DNA of 64,000 nucleotides from an uncultured Paracoccaceae bacterium (GCA_913060475.1 CAJXSD010000008.1:52181-116180); one strand, 5' to 3'; shown: positions 1 to 11,240, counted from the stretch's first letter. Notes: generated by a model from the letters alone, not told the origin. Numbers and translations: made by a program.

Positions 1-220
1 CGCCCCAGCGCCCATGCAGAGCGTTGAACACAACATCAGGCGCAATATCCTGCAGGCGCTGCACCAAATCTGGTCCTGCGTCCAATTCAACAACATCATA
101 GCCTTCGCTTCGCAAAGCCGTGGCGCATTCACGCCCAGACGATAATGACACCTCGCGCTCGGCCGAGGGGCCACCCATCAAAACCACGACCTTGGGATTT
201 GTCCTGCTCGACATACCCAT
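1..220 (-). CDS. ddl: D-alanine--D-alanine ligase, N-terminal part (cut by window edge)
   Basis: Only the first ~73 residues are in the window; the gene runs off the left edge. The reverse-strand reading contains [19 protein letters not shown] and ends near FNALHGRWG, the typical N-terminal ATP-grasp partner segment of Ddl. The enzyme joins two D-alanines for the UDP-MurNAc-pentapeptide in the cytoplasm. I chose the ATG at 220 because AAGG lies about 6 bases upstream; an in-frame ATG at 214 is possible. It follows murB with a gap of about 43 bases, the usual murB-ddl order of alphaproteobacterial dcw clusters. Confidence 0.85.
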   Translation of the reverse strand, partial: MGMSSRTNPKVVVLMGGPSAEREVSLSSGRECATALRSEGYDVVELDAGPDLVQRLQDIAPDVVFNALHGRWG

Positions 221-263
221 TTTCGCCTTACTGTTTGGTCATTCGACCTTGTTTACTGCGCCC

Positions 264-1199
264 TTATGTGGCGTCTGACGCGCCTTGTTCACCGACGCGT
301 TTGATTTCCCACTGTAACTCTATTCCGCTGGTTTGCAAAACCCTTTTTCGCACCATTTCACCCAAAGTTTCCAGGTCATGTGCCGATGCCCCGCCCGTGT
401 TGATCAAGAAATTTGAATGCATTTCGCTCATCTGTGCGCCGCCCACACGCGCTCCGCGCATTCCCGCATCATCAATCAATTTCCACGCCTTCAGGTCATG
501 GACATCATCGGCCTGCCCCGTACTGGAAAATCCGGCAGGGTTGCGAAAGGTGCTGCCCGCACTGCGATCTTTGGTGGGCTGGGTTGCATCACGTTTGGCC
601 AACTGATCCGCCATACGCGCATGTAACACATCCGGATCGGCTGCGCCGGCGACAAAGGTCGCATCAACCAATACCGCCCCGTCCGGCAAATCGGATTGGC
701 GGTACTGGAAATTCATGTCATCCCTAGTCACCTCAACCAGGGATCCATCGCGCAAAACAACACGGGCCGATTGAAAATGGTCGGCGGTATAGCTGCCATA
801 ACACCCCGCATTCATCCGCACGGCCCCACCGATGGACCCCGGTATCGTGCGCAGAAATGTCAGATCAAGCCCCGCATCCGCCGCACGTTTGGCCACATGC
901 GCATCCAGCGCCGCCGCCCCCGCGATCACGCGATCGCCCTCAATCGTGATCTGGTTAAACCCGCGTCCCAAACGAATAACAACAGCCCGCAAACCGCCAT
1001 CCCGCACAATCAGGTTTGACCCAACCCCCATCGGAAACACCGCAATATCCCGCGGCAATTCTGCCAAAAACACTTGCAAATCCTGCAAATCCGCGGGCTG
1101 AAACAACCAATCCGCAGGCCCCCCAACCCGCAACCAGGTCAAAGACGATAAATCACGATCAGCTGTCAAAGCCCCACGCGGGGTCGGCATTTGGGTCAT
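264..1199 (-). CDS. murB: UDP-N-acetylenolpyruvoylglucosamine reductase
   Basis: Reduces UDP-GlcNAc-enolpyruvate to UDP-MurNAc with NADPH and FAD. The 311-residue protein shows the FAD-binding half ([10 protein letters not shown] near 60; [18 protein letters not shown] at 118-135) and the C-terminal MurB domain with SAGSTF (213-218, catalytic serine region) and SEMHSNF (258-264). The frame stays open for 40 more codons upstream, but the ATG at 1199 has AGGAG seven bases before it and gives the normal MurB N-terminus, so I take it as the start. The TGA ending the upstream frame overlaps this ATG, although the true end of the upstream gene is probably at 1294 (see its entry). Downstream is ddl. 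Confidence 0.95.
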   Translation of the reverse strand: MTQMPTPRGALTADRDLSSLTWLRVGGPADWLFQPADLQDLQVFLAELPRDIAVFPMGVGSNLIVRDGGLRAVVIRLGRGFNQITIEGDRVIAGAAALDAHVAKRAADAGLDLTFLRTIPGSIGGAVRMNAGCYGSYTADHFQSARVVLRDGSLVEVTRDDMNFQYRQSDLPDGAVLVDATFVAGAADPDVLHARMADQLAKRDATQPTKDRSAGSTFRNPAGFSSTGQADDVHDLKAWKLIDDAGMRGARVGGAQMSEMHSNFLINTGGASAHDLETLGEMVRKRVLQTSGIELQWEIKRVGEQGASDAT

Positions 1200-2488
1200 C
1201 AGGGCGCTCCTTGCTTGGTTCTGATGTGCCGTAAAATTTCCCGATACGCAAGGTATGTTAGACCTCCGAACCGAAGCTGCGAAAAAACGCGCACTATCCG
1301 CCCATGAACTGTTTTGCAAATTCGATCAACCCATGACCAATTTTCTGTGCTGCCTCGGTCTGCGACCCCACCAAAACAACGAAAGCTTTGCCACCCGCGG
1401 CTCCTATCTTTTTTCGCGGCTTCCGTGATCATTATATCAACTGTTTGACCAAAATATTTCACAATAACTGCCGCCGCATCGACAATCGCCTGACCTATTT
1501 TCACCAAACGCGATGGCTCGGGCGCCTCGCTGCGCAGCTCTTCTTCTGCCGCGTCTAATTCTTCCCAAATGATCTGAAACGATCGGGCGACATGCCCATT
1601 GTCATCAACCAATTCAGGCGGCATATTATGTGATCGCGTTGCAGCTGACGCTGTGAACGATGCCAACTGATCCCGTTGCGCTTTCAAATCTGCGATCTCG
1701 CGCAATAACCGATGCGTCTCCACAATCCGCGCAATCGCGGCATTCACCTCACGCGGGCGGGCGTCCCAATCAATATCGTCACTAACGGCGATCTCGTACA
1801 ACAAATCCCAATCCTGTGGATCACCGCCCAGGATTTTATCGTACCACTCCACCCAAAACGACCAATCTGCACCACGTTCGGAATTACTGTCATTCAACAA
1901 CTTTTCACGCACGACTGGCCAATCTGGAGTAAACTGAACACTCTCCAAACCAAGTGGCGCTATATCAACTCTACAAAATCCATCAGGACGCGCATTATCC
2001 CTCCACAATTCACAGTCCCTACGTACCGCCAACCAAAAAGCCTCACTGGCTGAATTAAGTGAAACACTGACGATTGAGCACCCCATATAGGCCGCGTTAA
2101 CCGCATGACATGCAACAACAGTGGCTTCAGAAGCCGAAGTTTCAGCTGCCATCACAGATCTAAAAGCCGCAACAGCAGAATAACCAGATTGGGGATGACC
2201 TAAACCAAAAGTCGGTGGCGCACTAAAAGCCATTGCAGGGAATGTGCGCGTAATCTTTTCAGCAGGTCTAATTGCCATCAACAGACTTTGCAAAATGGTG
2301 ATAGTCTTAATTTTACTCTTAATCTGAGCATTCCCAAATTGAAACCCATCCACCGCAATCGGCATCACCCGCAATGCGGATCGCGCGGCGATAAAAACGG
2401 TACAATTTTGCCGAACGTCCTCGGGACGTTCATTCAGCCACGCCTCTAAACTCTTTTCGTCTTTAATATCATCAATCGAAATCGCCAT
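1199..2488 (-). CDS. Hypothetical protein, probable C-terminal frameshift
   Basis: I do not recognise a characterised family. The 429-residue frame starts [18 protein letters not shown] with AAAGG six bases upstream of the ATG at 2488; the N-terminus resembles hypothetical proteins I associate with Rhodobacteraceae. The middle is acidic and tryptophan-rich ([12 protein letters not shown]), followed by a likely coiled coil ([14 protein letters not shown]). After IMITEAAKK, at a run of six T on the plus strand (1409-1414), the frame turns into low-plausibility Arg/Trp/Cys-rich sequence that happens to end on the murB start. Removing one base of the run gives [20 protein letters not shown] and then an amphipathic tail ending FMGG at a TAG (1294-1296), which continues the helical character before it. 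I therefore think the original gene is 1294-2488 and that the run has gained a base, in the genome or in the assembly. Confidence 0.6.
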   Translation of the reverse strand: MAISIDDIKDEKSLEAWLNERPEDVRQNCTVFIAARSALRVMPIAVDGFQFGNAQIKSKIKTITILQSLLMAIRPAEKITRTFPAMAFSAPPTFGLGHPQSGYSAVAAFRSVMAAETSASEATVVACHAVNAAYMGCSIVSVSLNSASEAFWLAVRRDCELWRDNARPDGFCRVDIAPLGLESVQFTPDWPVVREKLLNDSNSERGADWSFWVEWYDKILGGDPQDWDLLYEIAVSDDIDWDARPREVNAAIARIVETHRLLREIADLKAQRDQLASFTASAATRSHNMPPELVDDNGHVARSFQIIWEELDAAEEELRSEAPEPSRLVKIGQAIVDAAAVIVKYFGQTVDIMITEAAKKDRSRGWQSFRCFGGVADRGSTENWSWVDRICKTVHGRIVRVFSQLRFGGLTYLAYREILRHIRTKQGAP

Positions 2489-2653
2489 ACACAACCTTTG
2501 CGCGACACGCCAACCTTTGTAAAGAAAAAACAAATGTCTTTCATTTTTGCAAAAATACTCATCCCCGCCATCTACCAACGCAACAGAAGACCCCCCCTAA
2601 CACACGATCACAATCACCCGTTTACAGATACAACGCAAGTAACGGAAAACATC

Positions 2654-3004
2654 ATGAACAAACCAATCTTGATTGGCGCAATGATCGCGGCACTGGGGGC
2701 TATCCTTGTCATCGCCCTGATGGCATTCAAACCCGCAACAATCACCGCGACCGTGGTGTTAAAAAACGAATGCGATTTCGCATCCTCTGTATTCGTGTTG
2801 GAAAATCAACGCACCAAAGACATCCACAAATTCCGGCGCGAGGTCGCCGAATTCAGCGTGCTACGCAATACACCAATGAAATTGGTTTTCGCCCCGAAAT
2901 ACAAAGACGCAGAGTATTTCGGCAAGGAATTTCGCGTAAAACACCACCAGGTGATCACCGCCGATTGCACATCGAACAGTTGGTCCTTGATATTTGCCGA
3001 CTAG
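2654..3004 (+). CDS. Small membrane-anchored hypothetical protein
   Basis: A 116-residue protein with one N-terminal membrane segment (about residues 5-26, ILIGAMIAALGAILVIALMA) and an ~85-residue soluble part with two cysteines (CDF near 40 and C near 107), which could form a disulphide outside the membrane. The frame extends further upstream, but the ATG at 2654 directly precedes the hydrophobic segment. It is transcribed away from the hypothetical gene at 2488 and toward murC, so it sits against the direction of the dcw cluster. Function unknown; there is no lipobox. Confidence 0.6.
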   Translation: MNKPILIGAMIAALGAILVIALMAFKPATITATVVLKNECDFASSVFVLENQRTKDIHKFRREVAEFSVLRNTPMKLVFAPKYKDAEYFGKEFRVKHHQVITADCTSNSWSLIFAD

Positions 3005-3022
3005 CCCCGCGCGCGCCTTTGG

Positions 3023-4420
3023 TCACCTCAAGCGCTGGGGCAGATTATTGGCCCATGCGCTGATGGTGCCGGCGCCCAGGCAAACAACCATATCGCCCGG
3101 CCCCGCCTGTTCCCGTACAAGCCGTTCCAAATCATCCTCGGACATAATGGCGCGGGCGTGGCGGTGGCCATGGCGGATCAGGCCTGCGACCAAATCATCG
3201 CGGCTGGCCCCGGGGATCGGGTCTTCGCCGGCGGCGAACACTTCGGCGATGGCAACCACATCCGCTTCGTTAAAACAGGCGCAGAAATCTTCGAACAGGG
3301 TGGACAGGCGCGAATATCGGTGCGGCTGATGCACGGCAATCACGCGGCCATCACTGGCCTGACGTGCGGCCTTTAACACGGCTGCAATTTCAACCGGATG
3401 GTGGCCATAATCGTCAATGATTGTCACATCATTGACAACCCCCACCTTGGTAAAGCGCCGATTGACGCCCTTAAACTGAGCCAAGGCTGATTTGATTTCC
3501 TCGGCCGTCATCCCCAAATGCCGCGCCACGGCCACCGCGGACAGGGCGTTTGACACATTGTGATCGCCCGGCATGGGCAATTGACACCCCTCGATCACCA
3601 CCCCCTCAGACTGCAGGGCGATGTCAAAATGGGCCACCCCGGCCACATAGGTCAGATTGATCGCACGGACATCTGCCTGGCTGTTAAACCCATAGGTCAC
3701 GACACGGCGATCGGTGATTTTACCAACCAGGGCCTGCACCTCAGGGTGGTCGGTGCAACAGATGGCAATGCCATAAAACGGGATATTCGACACAAAATCG
3801 TAAAACCCACGTCGTAGGTTGTCGATGGATCCCCAATGTTCCATGTGTTCGGGGTCAATATTGGTGACAATCGCAATTGTGGCAGGCAGTCGGTTGAATG
3901 TGCCATCGCTTTCGTCGGCTTCGACCACCATCCATTCGCCCTGCCCCATACGGGCATTAGACCCATAGGCATGAATGATCCCGCCATTGATCACAGTTGG
4001 ATCCACCCCGCCTGCATCCAACAACGTGGCCACCATAGTGGTGGTCGTGGTTTTCCCATGCGTACCCGCAATCGCAACATTGGATTTCAGGCGCATCAAT
4101 TCGGCCAACATTTCGGCGCGGCGCACCACGGGCATACCCTGGGCGCGTGCGGCGTCCAATTCGGGATTGCCCGGTTTGATGGCGGATGAAATCACAATCA
4201 CCGTTGCGCCATCCAGGTTTTCGGCGCGTTGGCCGATGAAAATTCTGGCCCCCAAGTCCTGCAACCTTTGGGTGATCTTGCTTTCCTTTAGATCGGATCC
4301 TTGCACCTGATACCCCATGTTCAACAGCACCTCGGCAATGCCTGACATGCCGATCCCGCCAATACCCACAAAATGGATCGGACCCACATCCAAGGGTAAT
4401 TTTGTCGTGGCTGCGTTCAT
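3023..4420 (-). CDS. murC: UDP-N-acetylmuramate--L-alanine ligase
   Basis: Adds L-alanine to UDP-MurNAc, the first amino acid of the peptide stem; cytoplasmic, ATP- and Mg-dependent. The 465 residues are full length. Seen: Rossmann-like N-domain with [12 protein letters not shown] (16-27), ATP P-loop GTHGKTTTT (119-127), EADESDGTF in the central domain, HPVE (around 342) and the C-terminal Mur ligase domain ending near [10 protein letters not shown]. It lies 45 bases downstream of murG on the same strand, and its 3' end faces the small membrane-protein gene across 18 bases. Confidence 0.97.
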   Translation of the reverse strand: MNAATTKLPLDVGPIHFVGIGGIGMSGIAEVLLNMGYQVQGSDLKESKITQRLQDLGARIFIGQRAENLDGATVIVISSAIKPGNPELDAARAQGMPVVRRAEMLAELMRLKSNVAIAGTHGKTTTTTMVATLLDAGGVDPTVINGGIIHAYGSNARMGQGEWMVVEADESDGTFNRLPATIAIVTNIDPEHMEHWGSIDNLRRGFYDFVSNIPFYGIAICCTDHPEVQALVGKITDRRVVTYGFNSQADVRAINLTYVAGVAHFDIALQSEGVVIEGCQLPMPGDHNVSNALSAVAVARHLGMTAEEIKSALAQFKGVNRRFTKVGVVNDVTIIDDYGHHPVEIAAVLKAARQASDGRVIAVHQPHRYSRLSTLFEDFCACFNEADVVAIAEVFAAGEDPIPGASRDDLVAGLIRHGHRHARAIMSEDDLERLVREQAGPGDMVVCLGAGTISAWANNLPQRLR

Positions 4421-4465
4421 GGTCTACTTCTTTCTTGTGTTAAATGTTTATCAGGTAAGGCCGAT

Positions 4466-5590
4466 TTATTCCGATGCCACAGGATTGGCCAAGGCGCCGC
4501 GTGCCTGCGCGACCGACACGACCAGGGCGGCCAACCGTTCACCTGCATCTGGGATCCCCAAGGACAAGGCCTGACGCGCCATATGATGGGCCGCATCAGG
4601 TTGGGTCAGAATGGTTTGGATCTGATGCGCCAGACTGTCCACGTGAAACTGACTTTCCGGGATCAAAATCGCCGCTTCGCCTTGGACCAAACCTTGGGCG
4701 TTTGCGGTCTGTTCATCACGCAATGCCGCCGCCAAAGGCACCAAAATCGACGGACGCCCAATCACCGAAATATCCGCCACCGATGACGCACCCGCACGGC
4801 TGATGACCAATTGCGCCTCGGTCATACGGGTGGGAACATCGTCGAAAAATGGCTGGACATCTGCAGATATGCCGTTTTCGGCATAAAACTGGCTGACACG
4901 GTCGTGGTCTTCGTCACGGGCTTGGTGGCTGACGCGAATGTGACGCAGAATATCCATGGGCAGTTGGGCAATCGCCGGTGGCACCACATCAGACAAAATC
5001 CGTGCGCCCTGTGATCCGCCCATCACCAAAATCGACATTGGATAATCGCCAGGCGGGATATAGCCTGCACCGGCACGATCCCGCACGGCCCCGCGCACGG
5101 GGTTGCCGATATGTTCGGCGGTCAATCCATCGGGCATCTGGGTGGGCCAGGTGCCGCAGGCGATACAATCGACCCACTTGGCGAACATCTGGTTGACCCG
5201 CCCCAACACACCGTTTTGTTCATGCAAAATCCGTGGGCGCCGTAAAATCACAGCCGCCGCCATTGCAGGGATCGATGGATATCCCCCAAACCCAATCACA
5301 ACGGTTGGTTTATCAAACAGCATTCGGATGACGGCATTCAACGTGCCTGCCCCAATTTGAAATGGCACCAACAGCTTGGACAATACCCCACCACGGGCAA
5401 AGGTGCCGGATTTCAGGACCTCAATCGCAACTGCATCGGGAAATTTACCGACATAGCGCGCGCCGCGGGGGTCGGTGGTCAGTTTGACCCGCCACCCCAT
5501 GTCAAGCAGTTCTTCAGCCAAAGCCTGCGCGGGAAACATATGCCCGCCGGTTCCGCCCGCCGCCAAAATTGCCAATGGCGCTTTCGTCAT
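4466..5590 (-). CDS. murG: Lipid II-forming N-acetylglucosaminyltransferase
   Basis: Transfers GlcNAc from UDP-GlcNAc to lipid I, giving lipid II, at the inner face of the cytoplasmic membrane. The 374-residue GT-B protein has the N-terminal GGTGGH loop (12-17), GFGGYPSIP and [12 protein letters not shown] in the N-domain, MGGSQGARI opening the C-domain, and the [11 protein letters not shown] nucleotide-binding segment. It starts six bases after ftsW, so the two are very likely cotranscribed and made together. Confidence 0.96.
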   Translation of the reverse strand: MTKAPLAILAAGGTGGHMFPAQALAEELLDMGWRVKLTTDPRGARYVGKFPDAVAIEVLKSGTFARGGVLSKLLVPFQIGAGTLNAVIRMLFDKPTVVIGFGGYPSIPAMAAAVILRRPRILHEQNGVLGRVNQMFAKWVDCIACGTWPTQMPDGLTAEHIGNPVRGAVRDRAGAGYIPPGDYPMSILVMGGSQGARILSDVVPPAIAQLPMDILRHIRVSHQARDEDHDRVSQFYAENGISADVQPFFDDVPTRMTEAQLVISRAGASSVADISVIGRPSILVPLAAALRDEQTANAQGLVQGEAAILIPESQFHVDSLAHQIQTILTQPDAAHHMARQALSLGIPDAGERLAALVVSVAQARGALANPVASE

Positions 5591-5596
5591 CGTAAA

Positions 5597-6760
5597 TTAA
5601 CCCCGTCCCTTTAGAATATCGGATACGTCCTTTTGCGGGCGCGCGCGCGTAAATGCAAGCAGCATTCCCAATGCAATCCCCCCCGCAATCAGCGAAGATC
5701 CGCCATAGCTGACAAATGGCAATGTCATCCCCTTGGCGGGCAACAGACGCACAGCAACCCCCATATTGATAATGGCCTGCACCCCGAACATACAGACCAA
5801 TCCGGTCCCGGCCAAACGAATGAACGGATCGCGTTCACGCATCAGCCGGACCAGGGATGACACCACAATACTGGCATAGACAAAGATGATAAAGGCCACC
5901 AGAACAAACCCGTATTCTTCTGCCGCGACCGCGATTATGAAATCGGTATGCGCATCTGGCAGGGACCATTTCACCTGCCCCTCACCGACACCGACGCCGA
6001 AAAAACCGCCCTCTTGTATCGCGTTTGCGGCATAGCCCAACTGGGTTCTAGGATCGACGTCGGGCGATAAAAACCCGTCAATGCGCCGCGCAAAGTGATC
6101 CGACATGGTATAGGCCAATGTCCCGCCCCCAACCGTTAAACCGGCCAAAACGATCAATAAAATCATGGGCGCACCGGCCACAAAATAGACAACACCCCAC
6201 CCAAACAAAACCAAAGATGCCTGACCAAAATCCGGCTGCAGCACCAGCATGATCACCACTGTGATAGCCAAGAAAAATGACCATAACCGACCGGGTGGGC
6301 CATTGATTTCCTGTGCCGCGGCCATCAACCATGCGGCCACAACGATAAACCCGGGCTTTAAAAATTCCGACGGCTGAACCGAGGCAAAGCCAAGCGCATA
6401 CCACCGCACCGCCCCTTTGCCGAAATCGGTGCCAAACACAGGCAACATGGCTAAGGCAACAAAGGACACCAAAAATCCGATCACAGCCAAGCGGCGCACC
6501 AAAACCGGGCCCAGCATCGACATAACGATCATCACCGCCAGAGAAACGCCACCAAAGAACGCCTGCCGCTGGACATAGTGAAATGGATCCAGCCCGTTTT
6601 TTTCAGCCAAGGGGGGCGATGCGGCCAGCCCCAGCAAAATCCCTATGCTGAACAATATGATTACGGAAATCAAACTCCAACGATCGACCGTGCGCCACCA
6701 TTTTGGTAAAATCGGCTCCCCCCGTGATACGGGAACGGAACCATAGACCATCTCAGTCAT
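5597..6760 (-). CDS. ftsW: SEDS peptidoglycan glycosyltransferase FtsW
   Basis: Polytopic septal glycan polymerase that works with FtsI. The 387 residues hold about ten membrane helices and the SEDS signature near the C-terminus (LLPAKGMTLPFVSYGGSSLI). Other family features are FGKGAVRW (the conserved cytoplasmic-side loop) and the PSEFLKP segment. The chosen ATG at 6760 gives a 23-residue cytoplasmic tail; a second ATG three codons in is also possible. It is the first dcw gene after the divergent flavoprotein gene, so a promoter in 6761-6891 is likely. Confidence 0.95.
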   Translation of the reverse strand: MTEMVYGSVPVSRGEPILPKWWRTVDRWSLISVIILFSIGILLGLAASPPLAEKNGLDPFHYVQRQAFFGGVSLAVMIVMSMLGPVLVRRLAVIGFLVSFVALAMLPVFGTDFGKGAVRWYALGFASVQPSEFLKPGFIVVAAWLMAAAQEINGPPGRLWSFFLAITVVIMLVLQPDFGQASLVLFGWGVVYFVAGAPMILLIVLAGLTVGGGTLAYTMSDHFARRIDGFLSPDVDPRTQLGYAANAIQEGGFFGVGVGEGQVKWSLPDAHTDFIIAVAAEEYGFVLVAFIIFVYASIVVSSLVRLMRERDPFIRLAGTGLVCMFGVQAIINMGVAVRLLPAKGMTLPFVSYGGSSLIAGGIALGMLLAFTRARPQKDVSDILKGRG

Positions 6761-6891
6761 GGATTACTTGCCTTTTCTGCCTCGTGCCTGTCCCTTTTGG
6801 GATCTTTGGGTCAGAATATACACAAAATGCTTTTCATACCAGCAAAAATCGGGTTTACCCCGACAAAGTGGCAAAAAACTGAGCATCGACC

Positions 6892-8070
6892 ATGTATTTC
6901 AAAACAATAATTTTGGGCGCAGGGGCAGCGGGGCTGATGTGTGCCGGCACGACCCAAGGCGCGTTGGTCATCGATCACGCCAAGGCCGCCGGTGAAAAAA
7001 TCCGTATTTCAGGCGGTGGGCGATGCAATTTCACCAATATCTACACCGACGCTAGTAATTTCATATCGCAAAACCCCCATTTTGCAAAATCAGCCCTGTC
7101 CCGCTATACCCAGTGGGATTTTTTGGACTTGGTCCAGCGCCACAATATTGCCTATCACGAAAAAACTTTGGGACAGATGTTTTGCGACACCTCGGCCAAG
7201 GACATCATTGCCATGCTGCGCCACGAATGCGATCGGGCTGGCGCGCAGATTTGGTTGCAAACGGCGATTACATCGATTGATCATCGGGACGGCGAATTTC
7301 ACCTGACCCTTGACCAGCAGGGCCAAACAAAACAGGTCCGCGCCACACATTTGGTGGTGGCGACGGGCGGCAAATCAATTCCCAAAATGGGGGCAACAGG
7401 TCTGGCCTATGACATTGCCCAGAAATTCCGGCTGGACCTGACACCAACGCGCCCTGCGCTGGTGCCCTTTACATTTTCAGACGGCCGGTTTCGCGACATA
7501 TCAGGCGTTGCAACCCCCGTCCGGGCCACTGCCAACCAAACCAGCTTTGACGAGGCGATGTTGTTCACGCACCGCGGTCTATCGGGGCCGGCAATGTTGC
7601 AAATTTCCAGTTACTGGCACGAAGGTCAGGATATCACCATCAACCTTGATCCTGAAAGCACGCTGAAACCTGCCCTGCGGATCCAACGCCAGACATCCGG
7701 CAAACGGCAATTCACGACCGAACTGGCCAAACATTTGCCCAGCCGGCTGGTGGATTATTTGGGCCAGCAATTTGATTTAACCGGAAATCTGGCGGATTGG
7801 TCGGACGCCCGCATGGATCAAGTATTAACTAAATTGCAAAACTGGTCTCTGCGCCCCACGGGCACCGAAGGGTACCGCACCGCCGAGGTGACCGCAGGCG
7901 GCGTGTGCACATCGGGATTGTCGTCAAAAACGATGGCGGCCAAGACCCTGCCAAATCTGTATTTCATTGGCGAGGCCGTGGATGTCACGGGCTGGCTGGG
8001 TGGGTACAATTTCCAGTGGGCCTGGTCCAGCGGTGTCGCCGCCGGACGCGCAATTAATGCCGCCCCCTAG
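6892..8070 (+). CDS. HI0933/YhiN-family flavoprotein
   Basis: A 392-residue FAD-dependent oxidoreductase-like protein. It has an N-terminal dinucleotide fold ([13 protein letters not shown] near 7-19), the family hallmark [11 protein letters not shown] (about 40-50), [16 protein letters not shown] in the middle and the C-terminal FAD segment [20 protein letters not shown]. The family is widespread but its substrate is not settled; I assign no reaction. It reads against the dcw cluster, between ftsW and murD, and its stop shares the palindrome CTAG (8067-8070) with the murD stop, so the two genes converge with a 4-base overlap. The Shine-Dalgarno sequence is weak. Confidence 0.85.
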   Translation: MYFKTIILGAGAAGLMCAGTTQGALVIDHAKAAGEKIRISGGGRCNFTNIYTDASNFISQNPHFAKSALSRYTQWDFLDLVQRHNIAYHEKTLGQMFCDTSAKDIIAMLRHECDRAGAQIWLQTAITSIDHRDGEFHLTLDQQGQTKQVRATHLVVATGGKSIPKMGATGLAYDIAQKFRLDLTPTRPALVPFTFSDGRFRDISGVATPVRATANQTSFDEAMLFTHRGLSGPAMLQISSYWHEGQDITINLDPESTLKPALRIQRQTSGKRQFTTELAKHLPSRLVDYLGQQFDLTGNLADWSDARMDQVLTKLQNWSLRPTGTEGYRTAEVTAGGVCTSGLSSKTMAAKTLPNLYFIGEAVDVTGWLGGYNFQWAWSSGVAAGRAINAAP

Positions 8071-9482
8071 AGGGTGTTGCCCTGCGCAGAAATCCATTGC
8101 TTGACCTGATGAATGTAATCATCGCCCCGCTGTTCAAAACTATCATATTGATCGAAACTGGCCGCAGCCGGGGCCAGTAAAACGGTGTCGCCTGCCCCCG
8201 CATCTGATGCCGCCTTGACAACGGCCACCTGCATGGTTGTGCAAACTTCGCAGTCGATGCCCAAATCCATCGCGAATTTGGCGGCCTCGCGGCCGATGAC
8301 ATAGGCCCGTTTGACCCGCTGGGCCGCAATTTGGGGCAATGGCCCCAGACCACCCTCTTTGGCCAAACCGCCACAAATCCAGCGTATGTTATCAAAGGCA
8401 GATAATGCCTTGGCAGCGCTGTCCACATTTGTGGCCTTGCTGTCATTGACGAATGTGATGCCTGCATACTGCGCAATGGTCTGGGATCGATGGGCCAACC
8501 CCTGAAAGCTGGCCATCGCCTGTTCAATCACACGCGGCGCAATCCCCACCGCGCGCGCAGCCGCATAGGCGGCGCAGGCGTTTTGATGGTTATGCGCCCC
8601 AGGCAATCCGGTCATGGCGCGCAGATCGATGGACGCGACCTGCCGACCCTTGCGATATTCTGACAAAAACCCCTTGCGCGCGAACACCGACCAGCCCGCG
8701 TGATCCAGTTTGCGTGCGATGGAAACTTGGATCACCCGATCATCTGTGGCACCCTGGGCCATTTGGTTGGCGACAAATTGACCTTCGATTTCATCGATGC
8801 CGATCACGGCGCGGTCTGGCCCACCTTCTGCGAACAGGCGGCGTTTTGCGGCGAAATATCCGCCCAAGCCGGCATGCCGGTCCAAATGATCCGGCGACAG
8901 GTTGGTCAACACGGCAACATCAGGCGTCAGCGCACGCGCCAATTCGGTTTGATAGCTGGACAGCTCTAGCACCACCACTTCGCCGTCCTGAAGCGGATCC
9001 AAATCGAACACGCCCCGCCCAATGTTCCCGGCCAGCTGCGTTGGCCGGCCCGCATGATCAAATATGTGATGGATCAGCGTTGATGTGGTTGATTTCCCAT
9101 TCGATCCCGTCACCGCAATCACGCGTGGGATCGTATCGAAATTGGCCCAATCCTGCCCACCCAGGGACCGAAAAAACAGGCCAATGTCATTATCAATCGC
9201 AACACCCGCCTGCATTGCCGACCAAATGATCGGGTTCGGCGTTGGATAAAGATGGGGGATCCCCGGGCTGACGATCAGGCTGTCAACGTGACGCCAATCC
9301 GCGCGCGACAGATCCACGGGGTCAAACCCCTGACCCTGCGCCACATCGCGTGCCTTGGGGTTGTCATCCCAAACCCAAACCTCTGCGCCACTGTCGCGCA
9401 ATGCACGCGCGGCGGATAATCCAGATCGGCCCAGCCCTAAAACAGCAATGGTTCGGCCCTGAACCCCCTGCACATTCAGCAT
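8067..9482 (-). CDS. murD: UDP-N-acetylmuramoylalanine--D-glutamate ligase
   Basis: Adds D-glutamate to UDP-MurNAc-L-Ala in the cytoplasm. The 471 residues are near the usual length. Seen: N-domain [13 protein letters not shown] (14-26), P-loop GSNGKSTTS (126-134), the ELSSYQ and LSPDHLDRH motifs of the central domain, and FVNDSKATN with CGGLAKEGG in the C-terminal domain. GGGGAAAA before the ATG at 9482 can serve as ribosome site. It follows the RTX-type gene by 87 bases. Confidence 0.97.
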   Translation of the reverse strand: MLNVQGVQGRTIAVLGLGRSGLSAARALRDSGAEVWVWDDNPKARDVAQGQGFDPVDLSRADWRHVDSLIVSPGIPHLYPTPNPIIWSAMQAGVAIDNDIGLFFRSLGGQDWANFDTIPRVIAVTGSNGKSTTSTLIHHIFDHAGRPTQLAGNIGRGVFDLDPLQDGEVVVLELSSYQTELARALTPDVAVLTNLSPDHLDRHAGLGGYFAAKRRLFAEGGPDRAVIGIDEIEGQFVANQMAQGATDDRVIQVSIARKLDHAGWSVFARKGFLSEYRKGRQVASIDLRAMTGLPGAHNHQNACAAYAAARAVGIAPRVIEQAMASFQGLAHRSQTIAQYAGITFVNDSKATNVDSAAKALSAFDNIRWICGGLAKEGGLGPLPQIAAQRVKRAYVIGREAAKFAMDLGIDCEVCTTMQVAVVKAASDAGAGDTVLLAPAAASFDQYDSFEQRGDDYIHQVKQWISAQGNTL

Positions 9483-9569
9483 ATGTTTTCCCCAACAGTT
9501 GTCATGTCCTTAGGGTTCGTTTTCGTCCTTTGTAACGTTTTGCGCAAGGGGCAGTTTATGATTTCTGGT

Positions 9570-11168
9570 CTAGGCCCAGATCAAATCGCTGTCTGACCCC
9601 GTTTGGTTTTCATATCCCGGTGTCGCGTCAACCGGTCCAATCCATGTGCCATCTGCCAATCGCTGCAGCGACTGTGTTGCACTGCTATCATTCGTTTCAA
9701 ACACCCCGATATCGGTAGCATGCAGTCCCGCTGCAGGTCCGTCCAGCGCGGTAAAGCTGCCTTCGTAACTTAGAAATTCGATGACATCACCGTCATCCAC
9801 CAGCGCAATACCATCGGCGCCATTTTGCAGCCCGCTCATCGGGGCGTCCCAGACATAATAATCAAAGGCGGCATCGCTGCTGACCAATTCCACATCCATC
9901 GTCGTCAGTGGAATGACCGAATACATATTTTGCAGCCCCTCTTTGCCGTTGTACAAATATAACGCCATTTGGGACACATCGTATCCGTAGGTCACACGGA
10001 TTTCGACCATTTCATTGTCATCCAGCCCCGTGTCATCATAATGAATTTCGTTGATCCTTGGGCTGGTGTCGATTTCTGCGCTGTCCTTGACCGTTATCAC
10101 CATGTCATGCAGATGCGTTGCCCCCAATGGATCCCGCGCCTCAAGCGTGATGTGATAGACATTATCGCCATTTGCATCCAGTGGCGTTTCAAAATCTGGC
10201 GCTGTGACAAAACTAAGTCTTTGCGTATCCCCATCATAGGAAAACAGCGCCCCATCGCCCGTGTCTAGCACGGTCACATCGACAGGTTTCAATTCCGGAT
10301 CGCTGACATCAATGCGGCTGACCAAGGTGGTGTTTTCCCACATCTCTATCGTATCCGGCGCAGAAATTTCGGGCGGATAATTTATCCCTGTGATTGATAC
10401 GGTCACCGTTACATCGTGAATGGCACCTGCCTCTGTGGTGATTTGATAGGTAAACCGATCCTCGATCACCCCGCCTTCGAACAACGGGGCAAAGGCGGCA
10501 CCCGGGTCATAGGTCACATATCCATCATGGATCGTTATATCGATACCACGGTCCGATTTTAGCGAAAAATTATCATAGCTTACGGCGATATTCGCGGGAT
10601 TAATATCGTTTGCGGCCAGCTGTTGAAACGTGATGCGCAGACTTTCATCGGCATAGATTGCAAATCTGTCATCATCGGGATCCACGTCATTTTGACGCCC
10701 GTCCAGATAATATAGGTAATCTTGCGCTTTGAAATAAACCGCCTCAACCCCATAAAGGATATCTGTGCCGCGGTCTGCAACAGGGCCTGTCGCACGCACA
10801 ACAACCTTGCCCGTGTTATCGAATGTCAGGACATAATCATCGACATTCCCCTGATATAGGGCCACATCGAACCCCTGCCCGCCGAATAATTTGTCACGCC
10901 CGCGCCCGCCGATCAAAATATCGTCGCCCGCGCCCCCAAACAATTTATCGCGCCCTTTGCCACCGTATAATATGTCGTTGCCGTCGCCTGCGTGAATAAT
11001 ATCCTTGCGACGTCCCCCATGGATGACATCATCGCCCGCGCCGGAATGAATGGTGTCACGCCCACCATTGGCCCAGATTGTGTCATTCCCATCGCCTGTG
11101 ACAATCAAATTTTTACGCGAGGATGCAAAAATAAATTGATCCCAGATATCCACATCAAATTCAGACAT
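9570..11168 (-). CDS. RTX-repeat protein with cadherin-like and lamin-tail-like domains
   Basis: A 532-residue, strongly acidic protein. Residues ~24-100 contain hemolysin-type calcium-binding nonapeptides (GDGNDTIWA, GAGDDVIHG, GDGNDILYG, GAGDDILIG). Residues ~174-262 look like a cadherin-like/VCBS-type domain and ~265-361 like a cadherin repeat (FETPLDANGDNVYHI). From ~370 a lamin-tail-type beta domain begins (INEIHYDDTGLDDNEMVEI). There is no signal peptide, as expected for type I secretion substrates, but no secretion ABC genes lie nearby. I infer an exported, Ca2+-binding surface or extracellular protein. Its place between mraY and murD on the same strand is odd: most dcw clusters carry no exported protein gene there. 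Confidence 0.85.
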   Translation of the reverse strand: MSEFDVDIWDQFIFASSRKNLIVTGDGNDTIWANGGRDTIHSGAGDDVIHGGRRKDIIHAGDGNDILYGGKGRDKLFGGAGDDILIGGRGRDKLFGGQGFDVALYQGNVDDYVLTFDNTGKVVVRATGPVADRGTDILYGVEAVYFKAQDYLYYLDGRQNDVDPDDDRFAIYADESLRITFQQLAANDINPANIAVSYDNFSLKSDRGIDITIHDGYVTYDPGAAFAPLFEGGVIEDRFTYQITTEAGAIHDVTVTVSITGINYPPEISAPDTIEMWENTTLVSRIDVSDPELKPVDVTVLDTGDGALFSYDGDTQRLSFVTAPDFETPLDANGDNVYHITLEARDPLGATHLHDMVITVKDSAEIDTSPRINEIHYDDTGLDDNEMVEIRVTYGYDVSQMALYLYNGKEGLQNMYSVIPLTTMDVELVSSDAAFDYYVWDAPMSGLQNGADGIALVDDGDVIEFLSYEGSFTALDGPAAGLHATDIGVFETNDSSATQSLQRLADGTWIGPVDATPGYENQTGSDSDLIWA

Positions 11169-11240
11169 ACAAACCCCCAGTGCCTCAGTTTGATCACAGA
11201 CTGAGGCACAAAGGTTAGCAAAGTCTTTACAGGGGCAATT

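Noticed and set aside
1409..1414. Programmed ribosomal frameshift at the A6 run of the hypothetical gene
   Set aside because: The zero frame reads AAA AAA G rather than the A AAA AAG register, the needed shift is +1, and no stimulating hairpin was seen; an indel is simpler.
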